Assembly (NCBI RefSeq): GCF_017352095.1
Contig: NZ_CP071463.1
Span: 1,736,001 to 1,800,000, forward strand
Direction of reading: 5' to 3'
Length of the DNA: 64,000 nucleotides
Source of the DNA: Natrinema longum
GTDB lineage: Archaea; Halobacteriota; Halobacteria; Halobacteriales; Natrialbaceae
Position numbers and translations under genes: made by a program
The notes under the pieces: generated by a model
Database searches by the model: none
Seen by the model: the letters and a program-made list of their open reading frames with translations, nothing else
Told to the model about the DNA's origin: nothing
Shown: positions 41,403-50,240 of the stretch, in pieces
How positions within the stretch are numbered: the first letter of the stretch is position 1
Layout: each line of letters begins with the position of its first letter

Positions 41403-42275
41403 TCAGTCGCCGTCTGTCGCCAGGTACGTCGACAGCGTTTGGAGCGACTCCGGGTCAGCGCCAAACGCCGTGACGTCGTTGTCCGCCGTGGTGTTGTCCA
41501 CCTCGAGCACGCGGTACTGGTCGCGACCGAACGGGATCCAGGGGAGCGGATCGATCACCGTCGCCAGGACGGCTGCCAGCGCCATCGGAATCGGAACGAC
41601 GACGCCGCCGCCCCGTATCAGCGTGACCGTCTCCGCGAGCGTGAGCCGTTCGGGACCGCCGATCTCGTAGCAGTTCCCGACGTGGCGATCGTCCTCGAGT
41701 CCGTCCGCGAGCATCGGCGCGAGGTCCTCGACCCAGACCGGCTGGAGCCGGGTCCGGCCGCCGCCCGGGAGCGGGGTGAGCAGCGGCGGGACCGTCCGTT
41801 CGACGAACGGAACGAATGCACAGCCGTCGCCGAACACGACCGACGGCCGGTAGATGACCCACTCGAGGTCGGCGTCGCGAACGACGCGCTCGGCCCGTCG
41901 CTTCGCCCGAAAGTAGGCCGTCTCGACGCCCGATTCGACGCCCAGGCCGCTCAACTGGACGAATCGATCGACCCCGGCCCGCTCGCTGGCCGCCACGAGG
42001 TGCCGGGTGCCGTCGAAGTGAACCGCCTCGTGACTCCGTCCTCGCGGCTGCACGTGCGAGGGCAGCGCCACGAGGTTCACGACCGCGTCGTGTCCGTCGA
42101 CGATCGACTCGAGGTCGGGATCGGTCACGTCGGCGGCGACGGTCTCGACGGCGGCTGGAAGGCCGTCCGCGTCGGGCGTTCGCGACGCCGCGGTGACCCT
42201 GTGCCCGCGATCGACTAAGACGGGACACAGCGCCCGGCCGACGAACCCGGTGCCGCCAGCGACCAGAATCTCCAT
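41403..42275 (-). CDS. NAD(P)-binding protein, complex I NDUFA9-like atypical SDR
   Basis: 290 residues. N-terminal V-A-G-G-T-G-F-V-G-R Rossmann motif at 5-14, D-A-V-V-N-L-V-A, Y-R-P-S-V-V-F-G-D-G, P-V-W-V-E-D-L-A and Y-E-I-G-G-P-E, all typical of the NDUFA9 subgroup of atypical SDRs. No Y-x3-K catalytic pair in classical spacing, although Y-F-R-A-K could serve. First gene of the SDR-DUF4166-YndJ operon, an association that hints at membrane lipid or quinone chemistry but proves nothing. Confidence 0.87.
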   Translation of the reverse strand: MEILVAGGTGFVGRALCPVLVDRGHRVTAASRTPDADGLPAAVETVAADVTDPDLESIVDGHDAVVNLVALPSHVQPRGRSHEAVHFDGTRHLVAASERAGVDRFVQLSGLGVESGVETAYFRAKRRAERVVRDADLEWVIYRPSVVFGDGCAFVPFVERTVPPLLTPLPGGGRTRLQPVWVEDLAPMLADGLEDDRHVGNCYEIGGPERLTLAETVTLIRGGGVVVPIPMALAAVLATVIDPLPWIPFGRDQYRVLEVDNTTADNDVTAFGADPESLQTLSTYLATDGD

Positions 42276-42384
42276 ACCGATGCTCTCTGTCGCTATCTCT
42301 TAGCTTTACTGACTGGTTTGGCGGGTCGGACGGGGACCGTCCGTCGAAAGCGGTAGCACTCGTTCCGATCCGCGTGACCGCACC

Positions 42385-42389
42385 TTTAT
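42385..42389 (+). promoter_or_regulatory. TATA element of the RecJ-like gene
   Basis: TTTAT sits 27-31 bp before ATG 42416 and supports this start over GTG 42374, which lies upstream of it. Confidence 0.6.
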
Positions 42390-42415
42390 CCCCGAAGCCG
42401 CCCCAGGATTCCTCG

Positions 42416-43900
42416 ATGGCAGGGCCGGTTCCCGAACTCGAGGATCGTGCGGTAGCGTGCGCCGAGCGGCTGTGCGAGGCCGATCGCGTGCTGCTCGCCT
42501 CACACATCGACGCCGACGGACTCACGAGCGCCGCGATCGCCGCGCAAGCCCTCGAACGAGCCGGGATCCCCTTCGAGACGGTCTTCGAGAAGCAACTCGA
42601 CGAGGAGGCGATCGCCGCGATTGCGGCGACCGCCTACGAGACCGTTCTCTTTACCGACTTCGGGAGCGGCCAACTCGACAGCATCGGCGACTACGAGGAC
42701 GCGGGCGAGTTCACGCCCGTCATCGCCGACCACCACCAGCCCGCCGACCGGGACACCGAGTTCCACCTCAACCCGCTTCTGGTTGGCATCAACGGCGCGT
42801 CCGAACTCTCGGGTGCCGGCGCGAGTTACGTCCTCGCGCGGGCGCTGGCCGACGTGTCCGACACCGATCCGGAGCCGTCGGTTGCGGCCGACGGAGGGAC
42901 CGCCACCGCGTCGGGGGCCGCGAACGCCCGCGCCGACAACCGCGATCTCGCCGCCCTCGCCGTCGTCGGGGCCGTCGGCGACATGCAGGCCGCCGGCGGC
43001 GAACTCCACGGCGCGAACGAGGGGATCGTCGAGGAGGGCGTCGCGGCCGGCGTCCTCGAAACGGGCAAGGACCTCGCGCTCTATGGCAAACAGACCCGGC
43101 CGCTCCCCAAACTCCTCGAGTACGCCACCGACGTCCACATCCCCGGCATCTCGAACGACGAGAACGGCGCGCTCCGATTCCTCGACGGACTCGACCTCGA
43201 GTTGAAACGCGACGGGGAGTGGCGGCGCTGGGCCGGACTGACGAACGACGAGAAACAGACGGTCGCCAGCGCGCTCGTCCGACGGGCCGTCTCGAGTGGC
43301 GTTCCCGCGACGAAGATCGACGGACTCGTGAGTACGGCCTACGTCCTCAGCGAGGAACCCGTCGGCACCGAACTCCGGGACGCGAGCGAGTTCTCGACCC
43401 TGTTGAACGCGACCGCCCGCTACGAGCGGGCCGACGTCGGGCTGGGCGTCTGTCTCGGCGATCGGGACGGCGCGCTCGAGCGCGCGCGACAGCTCCTGCG
43501 CGAACACCGGCGCAACCTCTCGAACGGCATCGACCTCGTGACTCGAGCGGGAACGACCCAAGAAGAGCACGTGCAGTGGTTCCACGCGAGCGACGAGATC
43601 CGCGAAACCATCGTCGGTATCGTCGCGGGAATGGCGATGGGCAACGACGGGATCAGCCGCTCGAAACCCATCATCGCCTTCGCCGAAAAGAACGACGAGG
43701 AGGTCAAGGTCTCCGCGCGGGGCACCCACTCGCTCGTCCGGCAGGGCCTCGACCTCTCGACCGTGATGAGCGACGCCTCCCAGGCCGTCGGCGGCGACGG
43801 CGGCGGCCACGACGTCGCAGCGGGGGCGACGGTTCCGAACGGTAGCGAAGAAGCGTTCGTCGAGCACGCCGACGACATCGTCGGCGAGCAACTATCCTGA
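42416..43900 (+). CDS. recJ: RecJ-like single-strand-specific DHH exonuclease
   Basis: 494 residues, DHH phosphoesterase. Motif I S-H-I-D-A-D-G-L-T-S-A, motif II T-D-F-G-S-G, motif III V-I-A-D-H-H-Q-P, motif IV V-G-A-V-G-D-M, and the C-terminal DHHA1 G-G-G-H-D-V-A-A-G-A motif. It resembles archaeal RecJ/GAN proteins linked to the replisome (CMG). It degrades single-stranded DNA or RNA 5' to 3'. An acidic, repeat-rich insertion (about residues 155-180) is halophilic. Single gene, followed by a strong palindrome. Confidence 0.92.
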   Translation: MAGPVPELEDRAVACAERLCEADRVLLASHIDADGLTSAAIAAQALERAGIPFETVFEKQLDEEAIAAIAATAYETVLFTDFGSGQLDSIGDYEDAGEFTPVIADHHQPADRDTEFHLNPLLVGINGASELSGAGASYVLARALADVSDTDPEPSVAADGGTATASGAANARADNRDLAALAVVGAVGDMQAAGGELHGANEGIVEEGVAAGVLETGKDLALYGKQTRPLPKLLEYATDVHIPGISNDENGALRFLDGLDLELKRDGEWRRWAGLTNDEKQTVASALVRRAVSSGVPATKIDGLVSTAYVLSEEPVGTELRDASEFSTLLNATARYERADVGLGVCLGDRDGALERARQLLREHRRNLSNGIDLVTRAGTTQEEHVQWFHASDEIRETIVGIVAGMAMGNDGISRSKPIIAFAEKNDEEVKVSARGTHSLVRQGLDLSTVMSDASQAVGGDGGGHDVAAGATVPNGSEEAFVEHADDIVGEQLS

Positions 43901-44225
43901 CGACGGAGACGACCGCTCACTATCGCTCGGCGATCGATGAACCGACGTGCGGTGGCGCGCGCTGAGTCAGCGGTTCGCCGATCGGCGAACCGCGACTCGA
44001 CGGTCGCGCGAGGGACGAACGAGCACAGCGAGTGAGTCGGTTGGGGAGGGCGTGGCGACGTCTCCGTTCTACGATAGCAGCACGCTCGCCGTCGGAGTCG
44101 GAATCACCCGCAGTCGCGGGTCTGAGTCGGAACCACCCGCGCTCGAGACGCCCGGACTGCGGAGTCCCTCCGAGCGACGTGGGCAAAGCGACCGACGCAC
44201 ATCGACTCGAGCCAGTGGGCCGGAA
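43901..44225. other. 325-bp gap behind recJ
   Basis: Convergent gene ends (recJ, PHP). It holds the palindrome at 43970-43993 and two near-repeats of GAGTCGGAA-CACCCGC (about 44091-44145). No gene recognised. Confidence 0.5.
43970..43993. terminator. Perfect 24-bp palindrome, probable terminator or stable hairpin
   Basis: Starts GCGGTTCGCC, centre GATC, ends GGCGAACCGC. It lies 70 bp behind the recJ stop between converging genes. With a 4-nt loop it would form a 10-bp hairpin in either transcript. Confidence 0.5.
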
Positions 44226-44981
44226 TCAGGTCGATCGATCCATCGAGGCCGGCACCGTCGGCAGGAGCGGCGCACGGGAGGTGAACATGTAGGCCGTCTT
44301 CCGCACCGCACCCTTTCCGTACTGCACCGCGCTCTTGCGGATCGGCGTTCGCTTGCCGCGGATCTGGGTTCGGCCCTCGAGGATCGCCTCGACGAGGTCC
44401 GCGCCGTCGATGTCGGCTTTCGTCGGGTTCGCCGTGTCGGGCGTCACGAGGACCTCGGTGTAGGCCTTGCCGACGTTGGGCAGGTAGTGTGCGTCGCTGG
44501 CTCCGATCTGGGGGTACTCCCGTCGCCGAGCGAACGTGCGAGCGCGCCGATTGCGGTAGCCGGTAAAGACCATCGAGTTGTAGGTCTCGATCGCGTCGGC
44601 GTCGTCGATGTAGCGTTTTCGAACCCCGTGACGACTGCGCTGGAACGGGTGTGGAACGATCGCCACGCCGCCCAGTTCGCGGACGATCTCGACGGTCTCC
44701 ATGAACGGCTGGCCGGGGTCGGGCCGCTTTTCGACCCCGATCGCCAGCAGGTGACCGTGTCGCGTCGAAACCTCGACGCCCGGGATACCGACGAGTCCGT
44801 ACTCCGGGGCGAGGTCGGCGGCCCGACGGGACTCGTCGATCTCGTCGTGGTCGGTGACGACCACCCCATCGAGGCCGATGTCGGCGGCGTGCTCGAGGAT
44901 GAGTTCGATCGGTTCGTGCCCATCGTAGGAGTCGTCGGAATGGACGTGAAAGTCGATTGCAAACGGGATCTGAGTGGTCAT
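44226..44981 (-). CDS. PHP-domain metal-dependent hydrolase
   Basis: 251 residues. Motifs in order: D-F-H-V-H-S, V-V-T-D-H-D-E-I, G-V-E-V-S-T, H-G-H-L-L-A, V-P-H-P-F-Q-R, E-T-Y-N-S, and A-S-D-A-H-Y-L near 175. The fold binds two or three metals and hydrolyses phosphoesters. The C-terminal 45 residues (basic, V-Q-Y-G-K-G-A-V-R-K-T) are not part of the domain. Substrate unknown. It has only distant motif similarity to the PHP protein at 23069. Confidence 0.88.
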   Translation of the reverse strand: MTTQIPFAIDFHVHSDDSYDGHEPIELILEHAADIGLDGVVVTDHDEIDESRRAADLAPEYGLVGIPGVEVSTRHGHLLAIGVEKRPDPGQPFMETVEIVRELGGVAIVPHPFQRSRHGVRKRYIDDADAIETYNSMVFTGYRNRRARTFARRREYPQIGASDAHYLPNVGKAYTEVLVTPDTANPTKADIDGADLVEAILEGRTQIRGKRTPIRKSAVQYGKGAVRKTAYMFTSRAPLLPTVPASMDRST

Positions 44982-45304
44982 GGAATCCAGGGAACGGGGA
45001 CAGTGGGCGCTACCGCCAATAACTCGTTGTCGCGCATAAACACTGTGCTACCGGCCGCCAACGACGGATCGGAGCGGGTTTGATATAGCACTATGAGATT
45101 TATCTCTGGGTCGGTTGCGGATCCAACGCAGGATATCACGGACGCCGCCGTCCTCGTGCCAGCGAGCCGGTGGGGCCACCAAAACGTCGTATCCGGGGCC
45201 GCTGCTCCGCCGAACCGGGCGTCGAGGCGACCATCGGAGTCGGAGCACGGCAGACAATTGCGACAGGAGATCGGGACGAAGGCCAACCGAGGGGCAGACG
45301 GTAA

Positions 45305-45354
45305 TTAGGTTCGCCTAAAATTCGATGGGTTTATGACTTTTTAGGTTCGCCTAA
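45305..45354 (+). promoter_or_regulatory. Two DtxR/IdeR-like operators flanking a TATA element
   Basis: TTAGGTTCGCCTAA occurs exactly twice, at 45305-45318 and 45341-45354, 36 bp apart. The arms TTAGG/CCTAA are the half-sites of DtxR/IdeR-family iron boxes. Between them TTTATGA (45330-45336) fits a TATA box; binding of both sites would cover it. Transcription would begin about 45360 and reach the gene at 45477. Confidence 0.65.
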
Positions 45355-45465
45355 AGAGTGGACGATCGGTCCTACAGCGGGCGGACGAGCCGATAGACGG
45401 GAGCGTGGCCGTCGGCGACGCTTCCCACGTCCGCGTGAGCCCCGCGGGACTGAGACTACTCCACT

Positions 45466-45470
45466 GGAGG
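45466..45470 (+). promoter_or_regulatory. Shine-Dalgarno site of the gene at 45477
   Basis: GGAGG six bases before ATG 45477 decides this start over GTG 45405, which has no ribosome binding site. Confidence 0.65.
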
Positions 45471-45476
45471 AACCCC

Positions 45477-46406
45477 ATGGTCGGAACCACACTTCGAGAG
45501 ATCCGCCATCACATCGAACGGCTGGCAAGCAACGACGGAGAGTACTACGTGGTCTGTGCTCGCTCCGGTGAACGGCCGGTACCGGTCGCCGGCCAGCGAT
45601 TCGCGACCCGGACGGACGCAGCAGACGCCGCACACGCAACCGAACAGTACCGTGCCGCACTCAGACGATACGATCCACAGTTGCCGTTCTACGATCCGGT
45701 CGTCTGTCAGGAACGATCCACGAACGCAGCCGGCGGGGCGGAGACGAGCGCTGCCGCCGATTCGGATCGGCCGATCGCGGAACCGACGGGACAGCCGTCG
45801 GCCTCTCGAGATCGACAGCGCGGGACCGACACACCGCTGATCAGTTTCTGCCACGACGTCTCGGGAGCGGTCTTCGAGTCGCTCTCGGCCCGCGACCACG
45901 AGGCAGCCGAGCGAGCCATCATGGACGCGTATCTGGCCGCCGCCGAAGCGACGACCGACCGGAACACGCTCTGTCTGGTGTTGCTCGAGACGATGGCAAC
46001 GGAACTCGAGACACACCTGACTGCGGCGGAGCGAACACGGCTGTTGGGGGCGGCAGCAGCGAACCTCTCGCCGGTCGAGTCGGCGGTGGATCCGGTTTCG
46101 GAGAGTCTCGCATTTCTGGATTCGCTGTCGTTGATACGGGAGTACGGCATTGCACACGATTCGGTCGGGACGACCGGCGGGGGTCGCTGGACCGTCTCCC
46201 TGCGGGGGTACGCTATCGAGTGTAACGAGCGGCGGTTCCCGACGCTACCGATCGGGATCGACATCCTGCGCCGATCGCCAGCCCCAACGGACCGGCTGAG
46301 CGTGACCGATGTCACCGCCCTCGGAGACGGCGACTGGCAGTTCGTCCTGACGAGCGACGCGGAGCCGACGGGCGGGCTCGTCTGTACACAGGAGGGACAG
46401 CCATGA
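45477..46406 (+). CDS. Uncharacterised haloarchaeal protein (DUF7551/DUF7552-like), iron-box operon gene 1
   Basis: 309 residues. Two parts: residues 1-80 (E-I-R-H-H-I-E, Y-Y-V-V-C-A-R-S-G-E-R-P-V-P-V-A-G, then Y-R-A-A-L-R-R-Y-D-P-Q-L-P) and, after a low-complexity linker, residues 120-300 (F-C-H-D-V-S-G-A-V-F-E, L-E-T-M-A-T-E-L-E). From memory these resemble domains catalogued as DUF7552 and DUF7551. No membrane segment or catalytic motif. Placed behind two iron-box-like operators and overlapping the next gene by 4 bp, it may belong to an iron- or manganese-responsive operon. Confidence 0.7.
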   Translation: MVGTTLREIRHHIERLASNDGEYYVVCARSGERPVPVAGQRFATRTDAADAAHATEQYRAALRRYDPQLPFYDPVVCQERSTNAAGGAETSAAADSDRPIAEPTGQPSASRDRQRGTDTPLISFCHDVSGAVFESLSARDHEAAERAIMDAYLAAAEATTDRNTLCLVLLETMATELETHLTAAERTRLLGAAAANLSPVESAVDPVSESLAFLDSLSLIREYGIAHDSVGTTGGGRWTVSLRGYAIECNERRFPTLPIGIDILRRSPAPTDRLSVTDVTALGDGDWQFVLTSDAEPTGGLVCTQEGQP

Positions 46407-47206
46407 CCGGATCGACTGCGGTCCACCGCGCACTCGAGTGTCTCCAGGCGGAACAGGACGCGGTTGCGGATCGAGGCGACGCCTTCGAGACGTTCAAGCG
46501 GCGCGTACAGGAGGTGCCAGCGGAGAGTCCCATCGGAGGGCACCGACAGCGGCCGACCGGATCGACGCCGACAGCGATGGCGACACCGGTCCAGTCCCAG
46601 CGATCCACCCCGTCCGGGGAGCGGTGTATCACCGTTCGAGCCGCGTTCGAAGAAACGGTCCGCCCCCACAGTATCGCCGACCGTGCGGACGACGAGTCGC
46701 TCGTCGAGACGATCGCAGCGGAGTTGACCGAGGACATCGCCGTCGCCCTCACGACGGAAACCGGCTGGACCCCAGCGCTCAAAACGGCCGTCCTCGAGGA
46801 GGTAACGACCAGACAGCGGGAGGTGGAGCTGCTGGAGGAAACCCTTCGAAGCGAACGGGCCACGCTCGAAGGGGCGATCGAGGACATCGACGACATCCTC
46901 GGCTGGCTGCGGTCGACCACCGCGGGATCCCTCCTACAGTGTGACTTCGAGACACTGCGGGCGAAACACGAACAACTCGAGGCGTATCGGGAGCGACTCG
47001 ACGCACTCACTACGGAGCGGCAAGCCCAGTTTACCGAATCAACAAACCGATACGGCCGAGGCGGAACCCGACATCGAACGCTGATCCCGGCTATTTATTC
47101 CGACCTCGACGTACAGTACCCGGTGCTCTCGAGCGCGACCCGGCTGTACGGGATCTGTAGCGACTGTCAGCGGACGGTTCGTACACACCTGACCCGGCGC
47201 GTGTGA
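46403..47206 (+). CDS. Uncharacterised coiled-coil protein (DUF7260-like), iron-box operon gene 2
   Basis: 267 residues. The N-terminal 60 residues and the Q-R-E-V-E-L-L-E-E-T-L-R-S-E-R-A region (about 130-160) are strongly helical with heptad spacing, as is R-A-K-H-E-Q-L-E-A-Y-R-E-R-L-D near 195. The C-terminal I-Y-S-D-L-D-V-Q-Y-P-V-L then C-S-D-C (about 250-256) could bind metal with a partner. From memory it resembles DUF7260 proteins. The ATG overlaps gene 1 by 4 bp, so the two are co-translated. Confidence 0.65.
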   Translation: MTGSTAVHRALECLQAEQDAVADRGDAFETFKRRVQEVPAESPIGGHRQRPTGSTPTAMATPVQSQRSTPSGERCITVRAAFEETVRPHSIADRADDESLVETIAAELTEDIAVALTTETGWTPALKTAVLEEVTTRQREVELLEETLRSERATLEGAIEDIDDILGWLRSTTAGSLLQCDFETLRAKHEQLEAYRERLDALTTERQAQFTESTNRYGRGGTRHRTLIPAIYSDLDVQYPVLSSATRLYGICSDCQRTVRTHLTRRV

Positions 47207-47302
47207 CCGTCGCCTCGCGTTGACGTGACGTGAGGAGCCGCGCCGCGTTTTCGAGGACGAGGCTGCCGCCGGTAGCCGACCCGTAAACGGATCCCAGCCG
47301 AC

Positions 47303-47701
47303 TCACTCCAGTGTATCGGAGTCGCCGCTCGGAACGAGATCCGAGAGCGAAACGTTCTCGAGTACCTCCCCGAGTTTGAGGGGGCCATCGGTCGCCGAGA
47401 CCGTGTCGTGGACGCGATGCATACACTCGAGCAACCCGTCGATGGCGGCCCGCTGGGTGGAAACGTGGCCGATCGGCTCGGTAATCGATCGATCCGAGAA
47501 GAAGTAGCGGTAGCGAAGCTCCCAGCACTGACAGAGACCGAGTCCTGGATGGGAACAGTCGGCGGCGATACACTCCATAATCAATTCGATCGGTGGCTGC
47601 CTATATCGGTACACGAATCGATCGTTACAGTTCTCTGCAAGCCCCCATCTCGGCGGCAATGCTTCCCGCGGGATGGGACCCTGATCTGCGATCATGTACA
47701 T
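47303..47701 (-). CDS. Cysteine-containing haloarchaeal protein of unknown function
   Basis: 132 residues from ATG 47701 (M-Y-M-I-A-D-Q-G-P-I-P-R-E-A-L-P-P-R-W). Five cysteines cluster in the middle (N-C-N-D-R-F, M-E-C-I-A-A-D-C-S-H, L-C-Q-C-W-E), with V-L-E-N-V-S-L-S-D-L near the end. I do not recognise the family, but composition is non-random. It converges on the iron-box operon, 96 bp from it. A TATA-like C-C-T-A-T-A-T-A lies at 47753-47760. ATG 47695 is an alternative start. Confidence 0.6.
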   Translation of the reverse strand: MYMIADQGPIPREALPPRWGLAENCNDRFVYRYRQPPIELIMECIAADCSHPGLGLCQCWELRYRYFFSDRSITEPIGHVSTQRAAIDGLLECMHRVHDTVSATDGPLKLGEVLENVSLSDLVPSGDSDTLE

Positions 47702-47871
47702 CGGTATCGCCAACAGCGGGGGTGTCGGTTCCGCTTGCAAGCGCGGGCACCTATATAGGCATCCCCTACAACGTTAGATGTTTGATGGATATCGGGGGTC
47801 GGATCCGGACGTGGGCCCGACGGAGGAGGACGATCGTCTGACTTTTGTCCCCGCTACCGTTGGACTAGCGT

Positions 47872-48189
47872 ATGGCTAACTTCGATCCCGAGAAGTTCGA
47901 GGACAAGTACGCCAACTACTTCCCCGAACTCCAGCAGGCGTACAAGAACGCGTTCAACCGGATGAACGACCGCTACGACTCCCAGCTCGTCCACGCGATC
48001 GACCAGCAGGTCCTGAACGAGAGCGAGCCCTTCTACGAGGGCGACGGCGAGTTCCGCATCGAGCTCCCCGACGATCCGTACGGTCGGCTCTCGGGCGTGC
48101 TCGTCGACGAAGACCGGTTCGAGGAAATCCTGGAGACCCACATCGAGGAGATCGAAACCGAACTACAGCGCGTGTTCGGGTTCCAGTGA
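47872..48189 (+). CDS. DUF5783 family protein
   Basis: 105 residues, highly acidic: F-D-P-E-K-F-E-D-K-Y-A-N-Y-F-P-E-L-Q and Y-D-S-Q-L-V-H-A-I-D-Q-Q-V-L, then I-E-L-P-D-D-P-Y. Matches from memory DUF5783, a haloarchaeal family without known role. Mostly helical. It is followed 81 bp later by the nifU gene on the same strand. Confidence 0.8.
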   Translation: MANFDPEKFEDKYANYFPELQQAYKNAFNRMNDRYDSQLVHAIDQQVLNESEPFYEGDGEFRIELPDDPYGRLSGVLVDEDRFEEILETHIEEIETELQRVFGFQ

Positions 48190-48270
48190 GTCGATCGCTC
48201 ACGCCCCGGTAGTCGGCAGTCGAACATGGAGGACGGAAGGTTTAGGGGGGCTGATACCCAAGGGATTTCT

Positions 48271-48636
48271 ATGAGCACCGAGACCCAGAACGACGGGGAC
48301 GACCTCGAGGAACGCGTGACGAACTTCCTGCGACGGAACTTCCCACAGATTCAGATGCACGGCGGCAGCGCGGCGATTCAGGACATCGATCGCGAGAGCG
48401 GCGAAGTCAGTATCGCCCTCGGTGGGGCCTGCAGTGGCTGTGGGATCTCGCCGATGACGATTCAGGCGATCAAGAGCCGAATGGTCAAGGAGATCCCCGA
48501 GATCGAGACGGTCAACGCCTCGACCGGCATGGACGGCGGCGAAGAAGAGATGGGCGGCATGAGTCCCTCCTTCCCCGGCGAAACCGTCGACGACGACGGC
48601 AGCGAAGCCAACGAAGGGCCTGAAGCACCGTTCTAA
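48271..48636 (+). CDS. nifU: NifU C-terminal-domain Fe-S protein
   Basis: 121 residues. The NifU-like domain covers about residues 12-85 with the cluster-binding C54-S-G-C57 in L-G-G-A-C-S-G-C-G. It is an Fe-S cluster scaffold or carrier. The last 35 residues are acidic and disordered with several Met-Gly repeats, unusual but common in haloarchaea. The start gives the family's E-E-R-V-x-x-F-L-R-R N-terminus. Confidence 0.92.
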   Translation: MSTETQNDGDDLEERVTNFLRRNFPQIQMHGGSAAIQDIDRESGEVSIALGGACSGCGISPMTIQAIKSRMVKEIPEIETVNASTGMDGGEEEMGGMSPSFPGETVDDDGSEANEGPEAPF

Positions 48637-48758
48637 CCCGTCGTTCGTCGCGTAAACGCCGATCTGGCGTCTTTGCTTTTCCCCAGTAGCCGCGTCGTTC
48701 GCCGTCAGTGGAGGATCGAACCATCGGCCGGGGGACCGTGCGATAGCTGGACGCCCGT

Positions 48759-49664
48759 TCACCGCAGGCCGCGACCGCGTTCCCAGGTCCTGATCAACGC
48801 GGTGAGTGTCCGATTCGTCGGGACCTCGAGTCCCGCCTCGAGTGCGCGATCGACGACGTAGCCATTGATCGCGTCGATTTCGGTTCGCCGTTCAGCCAGC
48901 ACGTCCTGGTGCATCGAAGACGTGTTCGCAGCCGTCGCTTCGGCAACGGCTTCTACCGCCGCCAGCGCCTCGCGGTTCGAGAGGGAAACGGGACCGGCTC
49001 GGGCGACCCGTGCCGTTTCGCGGGTGGCAGCACGCGCGAGGTCGTTCGCCGGGTCCTCAAGGACGGCACCGTTTTCGGTCGCGGTCAGGGCCGTCACCGC
49101 GTTGATGCCCGCGTTAACAGCGAGTTTCTCCCACAGCCGACGCGGCATGTCGTCGGCGACGGTCGTCTCGAGGCCGGCAGCCACGATGGCCTCACCGACG
49201 CGATCAGCGACGGCCGACGAACCGCCGTCTCGAGGACCGAGGACGATCTCCCCCACGCCAGTACGCTCGACGACGCCCGGAGCCTGCAGGATCGCGCCGT
49301 AGGTCGCCGTTCCCGCGAGCACCGGCACCTCGAGTCGCGCCGCGAGCGTCCCTTCGTTTCCCATGCCGTTCTGGAGGGAGAGAACCGCGTCGAACGACCC
49401 CGTCGCGAGGGCATCGGCGGCTGCCGGGGTGTCGAAGGACTTGACCGTGACGATGGCGAGATCCGCCTCGAGACCCGTGCCGTCGGTCGTCGCCGCCGGA
49501 AACACGCTCGATGGGCGGTCCGCCACGCCCTCGAGTCGCAGTCCCGACTCGCGGACGGCGCTGGCGTGAGCCTCGCGAGCGACGAGCGTGACGTCGTGCT
49601 CGCGTGCGAGCAGGCCACCGACGAGACTGCCGAGGCTGCCGGCACCGAAGACGACTATCTCCAT
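48759..49664 (-). CDS. panE: Ketopantoate reductase (2-dehydropantoate 2-reductase)
   Basis: 301 residues. Rossmann motif G-A-G-S-L-G-S-L at 7-14, V-K-S-F-D-T (catalytic Lys of the family), N-G-M-G-N-E, L-W-E-K-L-A-V-N-A-G-I-N and a late S-S-M-H-Q-D. NADPH-dependent reduction of ketopantoate to pantoate, for coenzyme A synthesis. Standard length. It is alone, with no pantoate kinase or phosphopantothenate synthetase gene next to it. Confidence 0.93.
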   Translation of the reverse strand: MEIVVFGAGSLGSLVGGLLAREHDVTLVAREAHASAVRESGLRLEGVADRPSSVFPAATTDGTGLEADLAIVTVKSFDTPAAADALATGSFDAVLSLQNGMGNEGTLAARLEVPVLAGTATYGAILQAPGVVERTGVGEIVLGPRDGGSSAVADRVGEAIVAAGLETTVADDMPRRLWEKLAVNAGINAVTALTATENGAVLEDPANDLARAATRETARVARAGPVSLSNREALAAVEAVAEATAANTSSMHQDVLAERRTEIDAINGYVVDRALEAGLEVPTNRTLTALIRTWERGRGLR

Positions 49665-49840
49665 GACTGCACTTTCCGACGGCTGCCACTACAGTACCCC
49701 GGTTCGCCACGAGTACAGTATCGAGTAGTACCCTGGCACCCCGAGCGACGGAACCACGAGCGCTCGAGGGCCGCCCTCGCGGTCCCAGCAGCGACCGCGA
49801 CGGTGCCGGTCGGGGTGGGAAGAGGAGGCTGTCCCCGGAC

Positions 49841-50134
49841 TCAATCCACAGTCCAGTAGTACAGGTCCTCCCTGTCGGCACCACAGGAGGGGCAAGTGTT
49901 CGGAATGGCACGGTCGAGTCGGCCCATCTCCCCACACACCCAGCAGCGCCACATCAGTTCGGCTTCCCCGAACGCCTGGCCCGATCGGACGTGCTCGATA
50001 CTCATTCCTTCGATTCCATCCCGGAGCGTGATAGAGAGCCCGTGCTCGTCGACGCCACGAATTCGGCCGATTTTCGTCCCATCCTCGGTGTCGACCGGCG
50101 TTCCAAATCCCAGTTGTTGCTGTTCTTTGGCCAT
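49841..50134 (-). CDS. Rubredoxin-like zinc-ribbon protein, paralogue 1 (DUF7130-like)
   Basis: 97 residues. An N-terminal beta-domain (G-R-I-R-G-V-D-E-H-G-L, PRC-barrel-like) and a C-terminal zinc ribbon C-W-V-C-G-E-M and C-P-S-C-G-A-D-R-E-D, ending Y-Y-W-T-V-D. Rubredoxin-like CxxC pairs would bind Fe or Zn. Start at 50134; upstream residues are outside the family. It is clearly paralogous to the gene at 50241, lying 106 bp before it in the direction of transcription. Role unknown; from memory a DUF7130 family. Confidence 0.75.
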   Translation of the reverse strand: MAKEQQQLGFGTPVDTEDGTKIGRIRGVDEHGLSITLRDGIEGMSIEHVRSGQAFGEAELMWRCWVCGEMGRLDRAIPNTCPSCGADREDLYYWTVD

Positions 50135-50240
50135 GAGAACCACCGACTCGAACCCCCGCTGTGACGAGTGATAAATCCTCAAGTGCTATATAGAATGAAT
50201 AGACCTCGCCAGCGATCGCGTGCTCACTGTCGGCACCGAT

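Larger units (their letters stand above)
44982..45476. other. 495-bp divergent gap containing iron-box-like operators
   Basis: No credible gene. The right third contains the double DtxR-like site (45305-45354) for the downstream operon; the left part has TATA-like stretches for the PHP gene (near 45034-45042 on the minus strand). Confidence 0.6.

Noticed and set aside
45405-45477. GTG 45405 as start of the iron-box gene
   Set aside because: GGAGG precedes ATG 45477 at proper spacing, and the 24 extra residues are not similar in style to the rest of the protein.
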